Source: Coxiellaceae bacterium (GTDB taxonomy: Bacteria; Pseudomonadota; Gammaproteobacteria; Coxiellales; Coxiellaceae). From it: a stretch of DNA of 64,000 nucleotides. Position numbers and translations under genes: made by a program. Under the pieces are notes generated by a model. The model saw nothing but the letters and a program-made list of their open reading frames with translations, did not search any database and had not been told where the DNA came from. The DNA is taken from positions 1 through 64,000 of the forward strand of contig JAUXWQ010000028.1 of the NCBI GenBank assembly GCA_030680235.1, given 5' to 3'. Shown piece by piece: positions 10,880 to 20,283 of the stretch (position 1 is its first letter; every line of letters starts with the position of its first letter).

Positions 10880-12052
10880 ATGGACATAGATCCCATCGTT
10901 ATCGTTTCCGCCAAAAGAACCCCTATTGGTCACTTTGGTGGCTATTTCAAAGATGTTTCAGCGCCAACACTCGGTGGCTACGCCATTAGCGCCGTCATAC
11001 ACGAAGCGCCTGAATGCATTAAAAATATTGATCAAGTATTGATGGGGTGTGTTTTGTCTGCGGGACTAGGGCAAGCACCTGCACGACAAGCAGCATTGGC
11101 TGCTAAATTACCGACTAAAACACCCTGCACCACTATCAACAAAATGTGCGGCTCCGGCATGGAAGCGGTTATGCTTGCGCGCCGCGCCATTTTATCTAAT
11201 TGCGCCAATATTGTGATTGCAGGCGGTATGGAAAATATGTCGCGCGCACCCTACTTATTAGCGCATGCACGATTTGGCTATCGTTTTGGTAATCAAACTA
11301 TGTTTGATCATATGCTATTGGACGGCTTAACGAATGCTTATGAACCTAAAGAATCCATGGGGAAACTCGCAGAAAACTGTGCTGCAAAACTAGGCATAAC
11401 ACGCGAGCATCAAGATGCTTTTGCAATCGCATCTACCAAGCGTGCCATAGAAGCGACACAAAAAGGCTTATTTTCAAGTGAAATAACGCCAGTCACTTTA
11501 AATAATGCAACAATCGAACACGACGAAGGCATTAGCAAAGCGAACCTTGAAAAGATCCCCGCATTGAAACCAGCCTTTTTAGAAAATGGCACTATTACAG
11601 CAGCCAATTCAAGCAGTATTTCAGATGGTGCAGCCGCCTTATTGCTCATGCGTGAGTCCATGGCGAAAAAATTAAACCTTACGCCACTTGCGAAAATTGT
11701 TGCTGACCAAAGCGTTGCGCAAGAACCAGAATGGTTTTCAACAGCACCGGTGCTTGCCATAGAAACATTAATGAAAAAAATGGAATGGACGGTTGATAAT
11801 GTTGATTTATTTGAAATCAATGAAGCCTTTGCCGTCGTCACCTTGGCAGCCATGAAAACACTGTCAATTCCCTTTGACAAAATCAATGTGCATGGTGGTG
11901 CCTGTGTTCTAGGACATCCCATTGGGGCATCTGGCGCACGTATTTTAGTCACGCTGATTCACAGCTTAAAACACTTAAACAAAAAGCGCGGTATTGCAGC
12001 ACTCTGTATTGGTGGTGGTGAAGCAACAGCAATTGCCGTGGAGATATATTAA
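10880..12052 (+). CDS. Acetyl-CoA C-acetyltransferase (thiolase)
   Basis: 390 residues, standard thiolase length. The acylation Cys90 is in [10 protein letters not shown], the His in NEAFAVV, and the C-terminal motifs are [18 protein letters not shown] and ALCIGGGEA with the second catalytic Cys. It interconverts acetoacetyl-CoA and two acetyl-CoA. In a leucine pathway it would use acetoacetyl-CoA derived from acetoacetate. It starts 6 bp after liuA, and its stop codon overlaps the next start by one base, so translation is coupled. Confidence 0.95.
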   Translation: MDIDPIVIVSAKRTPIGHFGGYFKDVSAPTLGGYAISAVIHEAPECIKNIDQVLMGCVLSAGLGQAPARQAALAAKLPTKTPCTTINKMCGSGMEAVMLARRAILSNCANIVIAGGMENMSRAPYLLAHARFGYRFGNQTMFDHMLLDGLTNAYEPKESMGKLAENCAAKLGITREHQDAFAIASTKRAIEATQKGLFSSEITPVTLNNATIEHDEGISKANLEKIPALKPAFLENGTITAANSSSISDGAAALLLMRESMAKKLNLTPLAKIVADQSVAQEPEWFSTAPVLAIETLMKKMEWTVDNVDLFEINEAFAVVTLAAMKTLSIPFDKINVHGGACVLGHPIGASGARILVTLIHSLKHLNKKRGIAALCIGGGEATAIAVEIY

Positions 12053-13638
12053 TGACAATACTCGAGACTAAAATCACACGTGATGAGGCTTTTAAGAAAA
12101 ACACCAATATCATGAAAAAAAAATGTGAGTCGCTCACAGCAATTTTAGATGAGATAAAAAAAATAAAGCAAAAACCCGGCTCCAAAAAATTACCTGCGCG
12201 TGAACGAATCGCTGGACTGATTGATCCCAATACCACTTTCTTTGAGTTATCCGCGCTTGCTGGATTTAATCTCTATGAAGACAATCTTCCTTGCGGTGGC
12301 ATTATTACCGGTATTGGAAAAATTCATGGCATTGATTGCATGATCGTTGCAAACGATGCGGGCGTAAAAGGTGGCACCTATTTTCCCATCACTGCAAAAA
12401 AACATTTACGCGCACAACATATCGCGCTTGAAAATCATTTACCTTGCATTTATCTCGTCGATTCCGGCGGTGCATTTTTACCAATGCAAGATGAAGTGTT
12501 TCCCGATCGCGATCATTTTGGCCGCATCTTTTTTTATCAAGCCAATTTATCTGCAAAAAATATTCCGCAAATTGCCGTTGTCATGGGTTCTTGCACAGCA
12601 GGTGGCGCCTATGTGCCTGCAATGGCAGATGAATCCATTATGGTAAAAAACCAAGCAACGATTTTTTTAGCAGGACCACCCCTTGTCAAAGCCGCCACTG
12701 GTGAAATTGTTGATGCCGAAAAATTAGGGGGTGCCGATGTGCATTGCCGATTATCGGGCGTCTCTGATTATTACGCTGAAGATGATACCCATGCATTACA
12801 ATTGGCGCGTGAGAGTGTCTCTCACCTAAATCGTCCAAAACCCTATTACTCTCGCAAAAAAGAAGTCATTGCACCCCGCTTTGATGCACAAGAATTATTA
12901 GGATTGATTCCAACCGATACACGCCAACCGATCGAAATTCGCGAAATTATTGCACGCATTGTGGATAATTCTCAATTTCATGAATTTAAAGCGCTCTATG
13001 GCACAACCTTAGTTTGTGGTTTTGCTTACATTGGTGGTTATGAAGTTGGCATTATCGCCAATAACGGTATTTTATTTTCAGAATCTGCTGAAAAAGGAAC
13101 CCATTTTATTGAGTTATGCTCACAGCGCAAAATCCCACTTGTTTTTCTACAAAATATCACCGGCTTTATGGTGGGTAAAAAAGTAGAAGAAAAAGGCATT
13201 GCCAAAGATGGTGCTAAAATGGTGATGGCCGTTGCAAATTCTAAAGTACCCAAAATTACAGTCATTGTAGGCGGCAGCTTTGGCGCAGGTAATTATGCCA
13301 TGTGCGGCCGGGCTTATGATCCTCAATTTTTATTTATGTGGCCTAATGCACGCATTAGCGTCATGGGTGGTGAACAAGCCGCACAAGTATTAGCGCAAGT
13401 TAAATCGGATAAATTAGCGCGCGAAGGAAAAACCTGGGATGAAACTGAAAAAAATATTTTCATTCAGCATATTCGTGATCAATATGACCAACAAGGCAGC
13501 CCCTTTTATGGCAGTGCGCGCTTGTGGGATGACGGCGTTATTCAACCGACTGACACACGCGACACCTTGATTCGATCACTTGAAATCATCAGTAATACAG
13601 AAATTCCAGACACAAAATTCGGAGTATTTCGCGTATGA
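12052..13638 (+). CDS. liuB: Methylcrotonyl-CoA carboxylase beta subunit (carboxyltransferase)
   Basis: 528 residues, a biotin-dependent carboxyltransferase with the two crotonase-like halves expected of the family ([14 protein letters not shown]...GIITGIG...VDSGGAFLP; then [11 protein letters not shown]-like segment, [27 protein letters not shown] and SVMGGEQAA). It transfers carboxyl from biotin to 3-methylcrotonyl-CoA; propionyl- or geranyl-CoA carboxylase activity cannot be excluded from sequence alone. The operon context with isovaleryl-CoA dehydrogenase favours methylcrotonyl-CoA. The required biotin carboxylase/biotin carrier subunit is absent from this window. Confidence 0.9.
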   Translation: MTILETKITRDEAFKKNTNIMKKKCESLTAILDEIKKIKQKPGSKKLPARERIAGLIDPNTTFFELSALAGFNLYEDNLPCGGIITGIGKIHGIDCMIVANDAGVKGGTYFPITAKKHLRAQHIALENHLPCIYLVDSGGAFLPMQDEVFPDRDHFGRIFFYQANLSAKNIPQIAVVMGSCTAGGAYVPAMADESIMVKNQATIFLAGPPLVKAATGEIVDAEKLGGADVHCRLSGVSDYYAEDDTHALQLARESVSHLNRPKPYYSRKKEVIAPRFDAQELLGLIPTDTRQPIEIREIIARIVDNSQFHEFKALYGTTLVCGFAYIGGYEVGIIANNGILFSESAEKGTHFIELCSQRKIPLVFLQNITGFMVGKKVEEKGIAKDGAKMVMAVANSKVPKITVIVGGSFGAGNYAMCGRAYDPQFLFMWPNARISVMGGEQAAQVLAQVKSDKLAREGKTWDETEKNIFIQHIRDQYDQQGSPFYGSARLWDDGVIQPTDTRDTLIRSLEIISNTEIPDTKFGVFRV

Positions 13639-14393
13639 CAAAGGTATTACTCAGCATTGAAAATGCTATTGCTACCATTACGCTGAACTTTCCTGAAAAG
13701 CATAATATTTTAAATCCTGATGCAATTTTAATGCTGTCACAAGCGTATAAAAGTGCACTCCATCAAGCAGAAGCGCATGTGATTATTCTCAAAGCCAACG
13801 GCAAACATTTTTGCGCAGGCGCTGATTTATCGCATATGCTCGCCATGGGAAATGCTGCTTTTGAAGAAAACCTAGAAGATGCAAAAAAATTAGCAGAATT
13901 ACTTTATCTTATTTATGCCTCTGAAAAACCCACCATTGCCTATGTACAAGGAAATGTTCGTGGCGGCGGATTAGGTCTTTTTGCAACACATGATATTGTC
14001 ATTGCAGAAAAAAATGCGACTTTTTCATTTACTGAAGTCAAATTAGGGTTATTGCCTGCCGTCATTTCTCCTTTTATTCTGAAACGAATGACACTGCAAT
14101 CTGCGAAAATTAAAATGCTCACGACAGAAGTATTTACTGCCGAAGAAGCATTGCACTTACAGCTAATTGATCATATTTGCAATGATACAGAAGATTTTTC
14201 TCATGCATTAACAATGGCAGCACAGTTGGCTGCTTATCCCACAGCTGCGCTACAAAAAACAAAACAGTGGCTTCATACTTTAAAACCGATTACAAAAACT
14301 CAAATCCATGAAGCTGCCCATCAACTAGCAGAAGCACGAGCAAGCGCATCTGCAAAAAAAATAATAGCCGCATTTCTAAAGAAAATGCTTTGA
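13635..14393 (+). CDS. liuC: Enoyl-CoA hydratase / methylglutaconyl-CoA hydratase
   Basis: 252-residue crotonase-family protein with the oxyanion-hole segments [12 protein letters not shown] and [19 protein letters not shown] and the characteristic [18 protein letters not shown]. In this operon it most likely hydrates 3-methylglutaconyl-CoA to HMG-CoA. The ATG overlaps the end of liuB by 4 nt. It is the last gene before a repeat and a convergent lipoprotein gene, so the operon ends without the usual liuD and liuE. Confidence 0.88.
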   Translation: MTKVLLSIENAIATITLNFPEKHNILNPDAILMLSQAYKSALHQAEAHVIILKANGKHFCAGADLSHMLAMGNAAFEENLEDAKKLAELLYLIYASEKPTIAYVQGNVRGGGLGLFATHDIVIAEKNATFSFTEVKLGLLPAVISPFILKRMTLQSAKIKMLTTEVFTAEEALHLQLIDHICNDTEDFSHALTMAAQLAAYPTAALQKTKQWLHTLKPITKTQIHEAAHQLAEARASASAKKIIAAFLKKML

Positions 14394-14401
14394 AGTATTT
14401 T

Positions 14402-14468
14402 TACCGGGTTTGATATGTATCGAGATTTTCTGCAAAAATACTCGCTAACGCTCACGCTCGCATCAAGA
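14402..14468. repeat. Palindromic intergenic repeat (copy 3, half element)
   Basis: It carries the right arm TCTGCAAAAATACTCGCTAA and GCTCACGCTCGCATCAAG of the palindrome family, but the long left arm is missing. It lies between the convergent genes ending at 14393 and 14525. Confidence 0.55.
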
Positions 14469-14524
14469 TACGAGAGCGTTCATTTGTATCACCTTGAACC
14501 AAGATCATGAAAGGGGGCTCACAA

Positions 14525-14776
14525 CTACTTTTGAACACAAGCATTCAAAACACAAAAACCAGGGGTGGCCATTTCACACATCCCTTGCCCTACTGCATCT
14601 GCACGTTTTTGGTCTAAATCAATCCCTTCAAAAACCTTTCCATTCTTAGTGCTGTAATAATAACAATGGTATTCAGTCGCACCATAATAAGTGGATACGG
14701 GATCCACCCCGCGATTCGCACATCCAGCAAGCAAAAGAAAAACAACAGATGCCCCGATTATTTTAATCCTTTTCAT
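14525..14776 (-). CDS. Small lipoprotein, unknown function
   Basis: 83 residues from the ATG at 14776 with AAGGAG 11 nt upstream. A lipoprotein signal peptide has the lipobox LLAGC (Cys19). The mature part is about 64 residues with four further cysteines (HCYYYS, GMCEM, GFCVLNAC) that could form disulfides in the periplasm. I do not recognise a family. It is divergent from the DAHP synthase gene 42 bp away, and the two may share a control region. The longer open frame reaching 14869 has no start signal. Confidence 0.75.
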   Translation of the reverse strand: MKRIKIIGASVVFLLLAGCANRGVDPVSTYYGATEYHCYYYSTKNGKVFEGIDLDQKRADAVGQGMCEMATPGFCVLNACVQK

Positions 14777-14817
14777 GATACGCTTAACTCCTTTTATAAC
14801 TTTAAGCATAACGCAAA

Positions 14818-15816
14818 ATGTCGGCCATATTAACACCAGCGCAATTACGAACACTATTGCCACTTTCAACAGCGTCGCAAGAGACTGTTGCGCATACTCG
14901 CCAATCCATTAAAGCTATTTTAGATCAAAAAGATAAGCGACTCATTGTGATCGTTGGTCCCTGCTCGATCCACAATCCAACAGCCGCTATAACCTACGCA
15001 CAAAAACTCCAAAAAAAAATACGTGAGCATAAGGATCACCTTTGCATTGTGATGCGAACCTATGTCGAAAAATCTCGGACCTCACTTGGCTGGAAGGGTT
15101 TTATCAATGACCCCCTATTAAATAACAGCTTTCAAATTGAAAAAGGCCTAAAAGAGGCGCGCAAGCTTTTTTTACAATTAAATGACTTAGGCGTCCCTGT
15201 TGCAACCGAAATTGTACATCCTTACGTTTCATTGTATTTATCCGATCTCACCAGTTGGTCTGCAATTGGTGCACGCACAACAGAAAGTCAATTGCATCGC
15301 GAGTTTGCATCTGCACTCTCTACTCCCATTGGCTTTAAAAACAATACCAATGGCGATATCCAAGTTGCTATTGATGCCGTTAAAACCGCACGGGAATCGC
15401 ATACCTTTTTTAAAACAGATTTATCCGGAAATATGCAGCTAACCACATCAAACGGAAATGCTTATGGACATGTTGTATTACGTGGCGCTTCTGAAAAATC
15501 GAATTACGATAAAGACACGATTGAAAAAACAGCAGCGTTCTCACCAGTAATTGTCGATTGTAGTCACGGCAACAGCCAAAAAAATCACGCGCAACAATTA
15601 TGCGTTGTTAAAGCATTGTCCGACAATCTTGAAAATATTTCAGGTGTCATGCTTGAAAGTTATTTAATGGCAGGAAAACAATCCTGGCATCCTGATATAA
15701 CACCCTGCGCAAATCAAAGCATCACAGATGCCTGTATTGGATGGGAAGATACCGAAAAAGTCTTGGATCTATTAAGCAACGCCGTGCAAACACAGCGCAA
15801 AAATTTGCTACACTAA
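14818..15816 (+). CDS. 3-deoxy-7-phosphoheptulonate synthase (class I DAHP synthase)
   Basis: 332 residues, slightly shorter than E. coli AroF/G/H. It contains GPCSIHN, the substrate-binding EKSRTSLGWKGFINDP (KSRT in place of the common KPRT), SAIGARTTESQLHREFAS, GFKNNTNG and the metal-site segment VIVDCSHGNSQK. It condenses PEP and erythrose 4-phosphate, the first step of aromatic amino acid synthesis. No good ribosome binding site precedes the ATG. Which aromatic amino acid inhibits it cannot be told here. A ~174-bp inverted-repeat element follows. Confidence 0.94.
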   Translation: MSAILTPAQLRTLLPLSTASQETVAHTRQSIKAILDQKDKRLIVIVGPCSIHNPTAAITYAQKLQKKIREHKDHLCIVMRTYVEKSRTSLGWKGFINDPLLNNSFQIEKGLKEARKLFLQLNDLGVPVATEIVHPYVSLYLSDLTSWSAIGARTTESQLHREFASALSTPIGFKNNTNGDIQVAIDAVKTARESHTFFKTDLSGNMQLTTSNGNAYGHVVLRGASEKSNYDKDTIEKTAAFSPVIVDCSHGNSQKNHAQQLCVVKALSDNLENISGVMLESYLMAGKQSWHPDITPCANQSITDACIGWEDTEKVLDLLSNAVQTQRKNLLH

Positions 15817-15828
15817 TTGAGAAATGAC

Positions 15829-16002
15829 ATAACGATTCCCCTCGAATGTCTGAAAAACCGCTAATTTTCAGATTTTAGGCGAGGTTGGACGGTAATTTGT
15901 TGAGAAAAGCGGAATGGTCATGAAGTACCTGAGCATTTTCGAAACAAATTACCGTTCAAGATCGCCAAAAGATGAAAATTTTTTGTTCACGGGGAATTGC
16001 TG
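15829..16002. repeat. ~173-bp inverted-repeat element, copy B (inverted orientation)
   Basis: The reverse complement matches 27631-27803 over almost its whole length. Internal arms TTGGACGGTAATTTG (15885-15899) and CAAATTACCGTTCAA (15945-15959) are complementary apart from one position. Compared with copy A, an A-T pair has become G-C in both arms. The left terminal repeat is degenerate (AACGATTCCCCTCGAA), while the right one ends CACGGGGAATTGCTG. It sits between aro and an orphan gene on the same strand. Confidence 0.85.
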
Positions 16003-16025
16003 GGAATGGCAGATAGGAATGGAAT

Positions 16026-16829
16026 ATGCTAACGCTTGATAATCACTTTATTGGCACTTATGGCAAAAACTTACTGACCGATTGGTCTGTTATTGCTGAC
16101 TTAATCAAATTACGCGGCATGTGGATAAAAGAAACCCTTGAAACAGCCGAAACAAGCAGCCCTGAAAATGCGTTACTATCCGACCAAAAAATCAATGATG
16201 CATTGAATGGCCCTTACCAACAATTTTTCAAAGCACATCTTGCAGCCTACGCAAAAATTGCAAAACTCGAAACTGCCATTACGCTTTCAAAAGAAGATTA
16301 TTTTAAAGAATCTGAACATAATGCCGATTTAACGTTAGGCCTTCCTACTTTTTTAATCGAGCGTAATGATTTTTCTGTTTTGAAAAATTTACGCGATCAA
16401 TTAAATACCTTAGTTAAAACGCATTACACACAATGGGATACAAAAGACGAAGAATGGAAAGCGCTGATTATTGCAGAACTCAAAATAATTGAGCTTCAAA
16501 TTGCTGATAGCGAAATGCAAGACTTAACCGTCAATCAACCGTTATCAGAATTAAATGATCGTTTTATTAATCTCAAACTCAACCTTCCAAGACTCTCAAA
16601 ATCTGCGTTTGACTTTCAACAATACTGGACATTAAAAGCAGCCATTGCAATTCAAAGTGCTTTAGGGCGAATGCATTTGCCAAACAGTGACAAAGAAATT
16701 GATGACAAATTAAAGCTGCTGAAACCGGCTTTCAAGAAAATCACTAGTGCAGAAAATACACTTATTACTGCACAAAAAACAGCCATTCAGAAATTATTAA
16801 TGCCGATTACACCGCCAGGTGGTAAATAA
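16026..16829 (+). CDS. Hypothetical protein, predicted all-helical
   Basis: 267 residues with no signal peptide, membrane segment or motif I recognise. The sequence is rich in Leu, Lys, Ala and Glu with long amphipathic stretches (about residues 70-90, 120-140 and 230-260), suggesting a soluble helical protein. The start follows GGAATGGAAT, giving a plausible ribosome binding site, partly supplied by sequence next to the repeat element. It is convergent with rlmB (25 bp apart). It may be lineage-specific. Confidence 0.7.
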   Translation: MLTLDNHFIGTYGKNLLTDWSVIADLIKLRGMWIKETLETAETSSPENALLSDQKINDALNGPYQQFFKAHLAAYAKIAKLETAITLSKEDYFKESEHNADLTLGLPTFLIERNDFSVLKNLRDQLNTLVKTHYTQWDTKDEEWKALIIAELKIIELQIADSEMQDLTVNQPLSELNDRFINLKLNLPRLSKSAFDFQQYWTLKAAIAIQSALGRMHLPNSDKEIDDKLKLLKPAFKKITSAENTLITAQKTAIQKLLMPITPPGGK

Positions 16830-16854
16830 ACTGAAGGCGCGATTTATCGCATCT

Positions 16855-17592
16855 TTATGAACGCTGCCGAACAGCCTCATACAACGCAATCCCTGTCGCA
16901 ACTGATACGTTCAAACTTTCAACAACTCCTAGCATTGGAATCTTGGCCAGATGATCACAGGCTTCTTTAGTAAGACGGCGCAAACCATCGCCTTCATTCC
17001 CCATGACAATGGCAATTTTACCCTTTAAATCGACTTGTGAAAGCATCTGCGCACCTTCTGCATCAAGCCCTACCAACCAAACGCCCGCATCTTTTACTTG
17101 TTGTAAAAAGCGGTTCAAATTCGTAATCGCAATCACCGGTGTATGCTCCGCAGCACCACACGCTACTTTTTTGACAACATCAGTTACAGACGCCGCGCGG
17201 TCTTTTGGAATAATCACCGCATGAACACCCATCGCATTGGCAGAACGCAAACACGCACCCAAGTTATGTGGATCTTGAACACCATCCAACACCAATAGTA
17301 ATAGAGACTTTTTTTCTTCAATATCACGCAATAAATCATCTTCACTCAAAGCCTGCCCAGCGCGACACAACACAGCCACACCTTGATGATTCACTTGCCC
17401 TAATTTTTTCTCGAATTGTACTTTTGCCATCACTTCTGTGCGAATATCAAAAGAGTCCGCCAAAGCCATTACTTCACGCAAGCGATGATCTGTACGGTCC
17501 TGCTGCACAAAGAGCTGAAGTACATCCCGAGGGCGTGTTTGTAAGAGTGTCTTAACTGCATGAAGGCCATAAATCATTTCATTCTGTTTCAT
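16855..17592 (-). CDS. rlmB: 23S rRNA (guanosine-2'-O-)-methyltransferase RlmB
   Basis: 245 residues, a SPOUT (TrmH) family methyltransferase with the N-terminal L30e-like substrate-binding domain (IYGLHAVKTLLQTRP) and the three SPOUT motifs LDGVQDPHNLGACLRSA, IAIVMGNEGDGLRRL and LNVSVATGIALYEAVR, which build the knotted SAM site. It methylates G2251 of 23S rRNA in the peptidyl-transferase region. It is divergent from rlpA. Confidence 0.95.
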   Translation of the reverse strand: MKQNEMIYGLHAVKTLLQTRPRDVLQLFVQQDRTDHRLREVMALADSFDIRTEVMAKVQFEKKLGQVNHQGVAVLCRAGQALSEDDLLRDIEEKKSLLLLVLDGVQDPHNLGACLRSANAMGVHAVIIPKDRAASVTDVVKKVACGAAEHTPVIAITNLNRFLQQVKDAGVWLVGLDAEGAQMLSQVDLKGKIAIVMGNEGDGLRRLTKEACDHLAKIPMLGVVESLNVSVATGIALYEAVRQRS

Positions 17593-17658
17593 AAAATCTC
17601 ACTTGCGCTATTTCGAATGTTCGTTATTATAGGTAAGAAATACCACACGGACGATAGA

Positions 17659-18459
17659 ATGCAACCCAATCAGAAGCCTCAACTGCCCACCTCGTACTCT
17701 GCTATTCTTTTATTTTTTCTGTTCGTCTTTACCATTGGTGGCTGCTTTCGTCATACACAGCATGATAGCGCACCAAATTACTACGTCGACATGAGCAAAG
17801 TCCACAATCAAGTGCCGCATTATCTCCCAAAAAGTAAATATGGCAATCCAAACACCTACTGGGTCCACGGCCGCCAATATCATGTGCTAAAAACAGCAAG
17901 TGGTTACAACAAAACAGGTATTGCATCCTGGTACGGTACGATGTTCGATGGCCGCCTCACTTCAACGCGTGAAAAATATAGCTTACTTGAAATGACTGCT
18001 GCAAGCCCCGATTTACCCATCCCCTGTTTCGTACGTGTAACTAACTTAGAAAACCACAGGCAAATTATTGTTAAAGTAAACGACCGCGGCCCTTTCGCCG
18101 CAAATCGCGTCATGGATCTATCGTATGTTGCTGCACGAAAATTGGGTTATGCCGGAAAAGGCACCGCAATGATTCAAGTTACCAGTATTGATGTGCCAAA
18201 CCCTCTAGAACAAACACAGCATGCCTTCGCACACCGTCATCCACAATTGTATTTGCAAATCGGTGCGTTTTCTTCGGCGCGCAATGCCGAACGCTTAGAA
18301 ATGCAATTAAAACGCGTTACATCACGTCCAACACGCATTGTTCGAGGCCGGTTATATCGCGTACAAATTGGTCCTGTGAAAAACGTACAAGAATCTGATT
18401 ATTTAGAAGAGCGAATTCACCGCGCGAGATTAGGCCATGCCATCACTGTCGTCGGATAA
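17659..18459 (+). CDS. rlpA: RlpA-like septal lipoprotein (DPBB + SPOR)
   Basis: 266 residues from the ATG at 17659; longer frames would run into rlmB. The lipobox IGGC puts the lipidated Cys at 29. The double-psi beta-barrel domain (about 86-175: TGIASWYGTMFDGRLTS, VRVTNLENHRQIIVKVNDRGPF) is followed by a SPOR domain (about 195-266). In RlpA lytic transglycosylases a conserved His in TAAHxxLP and the Asp in NDRGP are important. Here the Asp is kept (Asp142), but the first motif reads TAASPDLP with Ser116 at the His position. Glycan-cleaving activity is therefore doubtful. Confidence 0.9.
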   Translation: MQPNQKPQLPTSYSAILLFFLFVFTIGGCFRHTQHDSAPNYYVDMSKVHNQVPHYLPKSKYGNPNTYWVHGRQYHVLKTASGYNKTGIASWYGTMFDGRLTSTREKYSLLEMTAASPDLPIPCFVRVTNLENHRQIIVKVNDRGPFAANRVMDLSYVAARKLGYAGKGTAMIQVTSIDVPNPLEQTQHAFAHRHPQLYLQIGAFSSARNAERLEMQLKRVTSRPTRIVRGRLYRVQIGPVKNVQESDYLEERIHRARLGHAITVVG

Positions 18460-19117
18460 CTGGACCAATTTACTCGCATCTGAGAAAAAAAAGCCTTATT
18501 TTCTAGAAATCATGCGCTTTTTAAAAGAAGAAAGTGCGCGCGGGAAAGTTATTTATCCCGCCACAAAAAATATTTTTAATGCCATTAAATTCACACCCTT
18601 TGATACGCTAAAAGTTGTCATCATTGGACAAGACCCCTATCATAATCCTGGTCAGGCTCATGGTTTGTCTTTTTCCGTGCCAAAAAATAGTCCTAAACCA
18701 CCTTCCTTGCGCAATATTTTTAAAGAATTAAAAAGTGATTGTGACATTGAAATATCCGCTCATGGTTGCTTGGAAAGTTGGGCGCGGCAAGGGGTGTTAT
18801 TATTAAATGCGGTGTTAACCGTTGAAGAAAATAAACCTGCCTCCCATGCAAATGTTGGCTGGCAACAATTTACAGATACCATCATAGAAAAAATCAATCA
18901 TCACTCGAATCAAGTGATTTATTTGCTATGGGGTTCATACGCACAAAAAAAACGTGTGTTGATTGATGCCAAAAAGCATATTATTTTAACGGCACCACAC
19001 CCATCGCCCTTATCAGCGCATCGCGGCTTTTTGGGCTGTAAACATTTTTCAAAAGTTAACACGCTCTTGATCAAATCGGGCAGAAAGCCGATTGATTGGT
19101 CCATTGAAGGTTGTTAA
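18437..19117 (+). CDS. ung: Uracil-DNA glycosylase (family 1)
   Basis: 226 residues. The water-activating motif GQDPYH is at 64-69 (Asp66), with the minor-groove loop HPSPLSAHRGF and LLLNAVLTVE also present. It removes uracil from DNA. The start lies 23 nt inside rlpA in another frame, so it is probably co-transcribed with rlpA. No in-frame alternative start gives the full N-terminus. Confidence 0.97.
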   Translation: MPSLSSDNWTNLLASEKKKPYFLEIMRFLKEESARGKVIYPATKNIFNAIKFTPFDTLKVVIIGQDPYHNPGQAHGLSFSVPKNSPKPPSLRNIFKELKSDCDIEISAHGCLESWARQGVLLLNAVLTVEENKPASHANVGWQQFTDTIIEKINHHSNQVIYLLWGSYAQKKRVLIDAKKHIILTAPHPSPLSAHRGFLGCKHFSKVNTLLIKSGRKPIDWSIEGC

Positions 19118-19123
19118 CAGCAC

Positions 19124-19153
19124 TTGGCGTTTTACTTATTATTACGGTAGAAT
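19124..19153 (+). promoter_or_regulatory. Sigma-70-type promoter for tRNA-Leu
   Basis: TTGGCG (19124-19129) and TAGAAT (19148-19153) are separated by 18 bp and lie 16 bp before the tRNA 5' end. Spacing and similarity to TTGACA/TATAAT support a promoter. Confidence 0.6.
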
Positions 19154-19169
19154 GCGCAGCTTATAAATT

Positions 19170-19253
19170 GCCGAGATGGTGGAATTGGTAGACACGCAGG
19201 TTTCAGATGCCTGTGGGGTAAAACCCGTGGAGGTTCGAGTCCTCTTTTCGGCA
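19170..19253 (+). tRNA. tRNA-Leu (anticodon CAG)
   Basis: The acceptor stem GCCGAGA pairs with TTTCGGC (one G-U), and the D-loop sequence GGAATTGGTAGAC is typical of leucine tRNAs. The anticodon stem-loop CAGGT-TTCAGAT-GCCTG shows CAG. A long variable arm follows, and the T-arm GGAGG-TTCGAGT-CCTCT is intact. The CCA end is not encoded; the 3' sequence is A followed by ACA. Confidence 0.95.
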
Positions 19254-19326
19254 ACAATAAAAACGTCTTGGGTTATTAATCTCAAGCGCTTTTAAAAAAA
19301 TACTGTGCCTTTAAGATATTTCCTTC

Positions 19327-19574
19327 ATGTGCTTTTATTCTTTTAATAAAGAAGATAAAAAAGCCTCGAGCTATTATGTGCCACACAAAAATCCATTACC
19401 CCTAGAAAGATTAAAGTTAAAAAACATAATGCCTCATTACCATCGCCCACAATGCATCACGTTGATCCGCTGAGCAACTTTAGCGATTTATTTCATATCA
19501 GCAAACTGCGCAGAAAAAGTAAAGCATTGTCAACAGGTGATAAAACTATTGTCAGCCCACCCTTCACTCAGTAG
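19327..19574 (+). pseudogene. Possible frameshifted small ORF downstream of tRNA-Leu
   Basis: Two overlapping frames fill the 350-bp gap between tRNA-Leu and the deformylase gene. The first (19327-19473, 48 codons) contains PHKNPLPLERLKLKNIM; the second (19452-19574, 40 codons) contains DPLSNFSDLFHISKLRRKS. Joined by one frameshift they would give a protein of about 80 residues. Neither frame has a good ribosome binding site and I recognise no family, so this may be a decayed gene or chance. Confidence 0.25.
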
Positions 19575-19606
19575 AATTTCAAAAAATTACTGAAGAGAAG
19601 GTTCAC

Positions 19607-20164
19607 ATGACAATCGTTCGTATTTTACAATATCCAGATGTCCGCTTAAAAACTAAAGGGGCAAAAGTCACTGATTTTGGTGCTGACACCCAAAAAATGA
19701 TTGATGACATGTTCGAAACGCACTATGCCGCAAGCAATTGCGCGGCACTTGCCTGTACACAGCTTGATTTTCAAAACCCTAAGCATATTACCGTGATTGA
19801 TTTTTCAGAAAAAAAAGATCAACCCTTGTGCTTGGTTAATGCAGAAATTATTGAACGTAGCGGCAATCTGACGCTAGAAGAAGGTTGCATGTCAGTATCT
19901 GGCGGTGCCTACGAAAAAGTAACTCGCGCAGAAAAAGTTAAAGTCAAGGCGCAAGATCGCCACGGAAAAGAATTTATCTTTGACGCAGATGGCTTTATGG
20001 CAAAATGTATTCAGCATGAACTAGATCATTTAGATGGAAAATTATTTATTGATCATTTGTCACATTTAAAACGTGATCGCATTAAAAAGAAAATTGAAAA
20101 ATTAAATCGTCAAGGTCACGATCACCACGAGCACGTGCACGGTGAACACTGCAATCATGATTAG
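19607..20164 (+). CDS. def: Peptide deformylase homologue with His-rich tail
   Basis: 185 residues of the peptide deformylase family. Motif 2 is EEGCMS (Cys94) and motif 3 is QHELDH (His137, Glu138, His141), so the metal site and catalytic Glu are complete. Motif 1, usually GxGLAAxQ, reads CAALACTQ here. The C-terminal tail from residue 170 has seven His in 15 residues (HDHHEHVHGEHCNHD), a likely metal-binding extension. A housekeeping deformylase may be encoded elsewhere, with this one a divergent paralogue. GAGAAGG precedes the ATG. Confidence 0.85.
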   Translation: MTIVRILQYPDVRLKTKGAKVTDFGADTQKMIDDMFETHYAASNCAALACTQLDFQNPKHITVIDFSEKKDQPLCLVNAEIIERSGNLTLEEGCMSVSGGAYEKVTRAEKVKVKAQDRHGKEFIFDADGFMAKCIQHELDHLDGKLFIDHLSHLKRDRIKKKIEKLNRQGHDHHEHVHGEHCNHD

Positions 20165-20176
20165 TAGTTTGATGTT

Positions 20177-20270
20177 TGATGCGAGCAGCATGAGCGTAGC
20201 GAGTGTTTTTGCAGGAAATCTTGATAACCATCAAACCCTGCAAAAACACTCGCACAGCGAGCGCTCGCAC
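20177..20270. repeat. Long palindromic intergenic repeat (copy 4)
   Basis: Left arm GATGCGAGCAGCATGAGCG onward to TTTTTGCAGG and right arm CCTGCAAAAACACTCGCA onward to GCGCTCGCA form a stem of about 30 bp with a few bulges. It lies between the convergent def and der genes. Confidence 0.8.
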
Positions 20271-20283
20271 CAAAAATCTCGAC

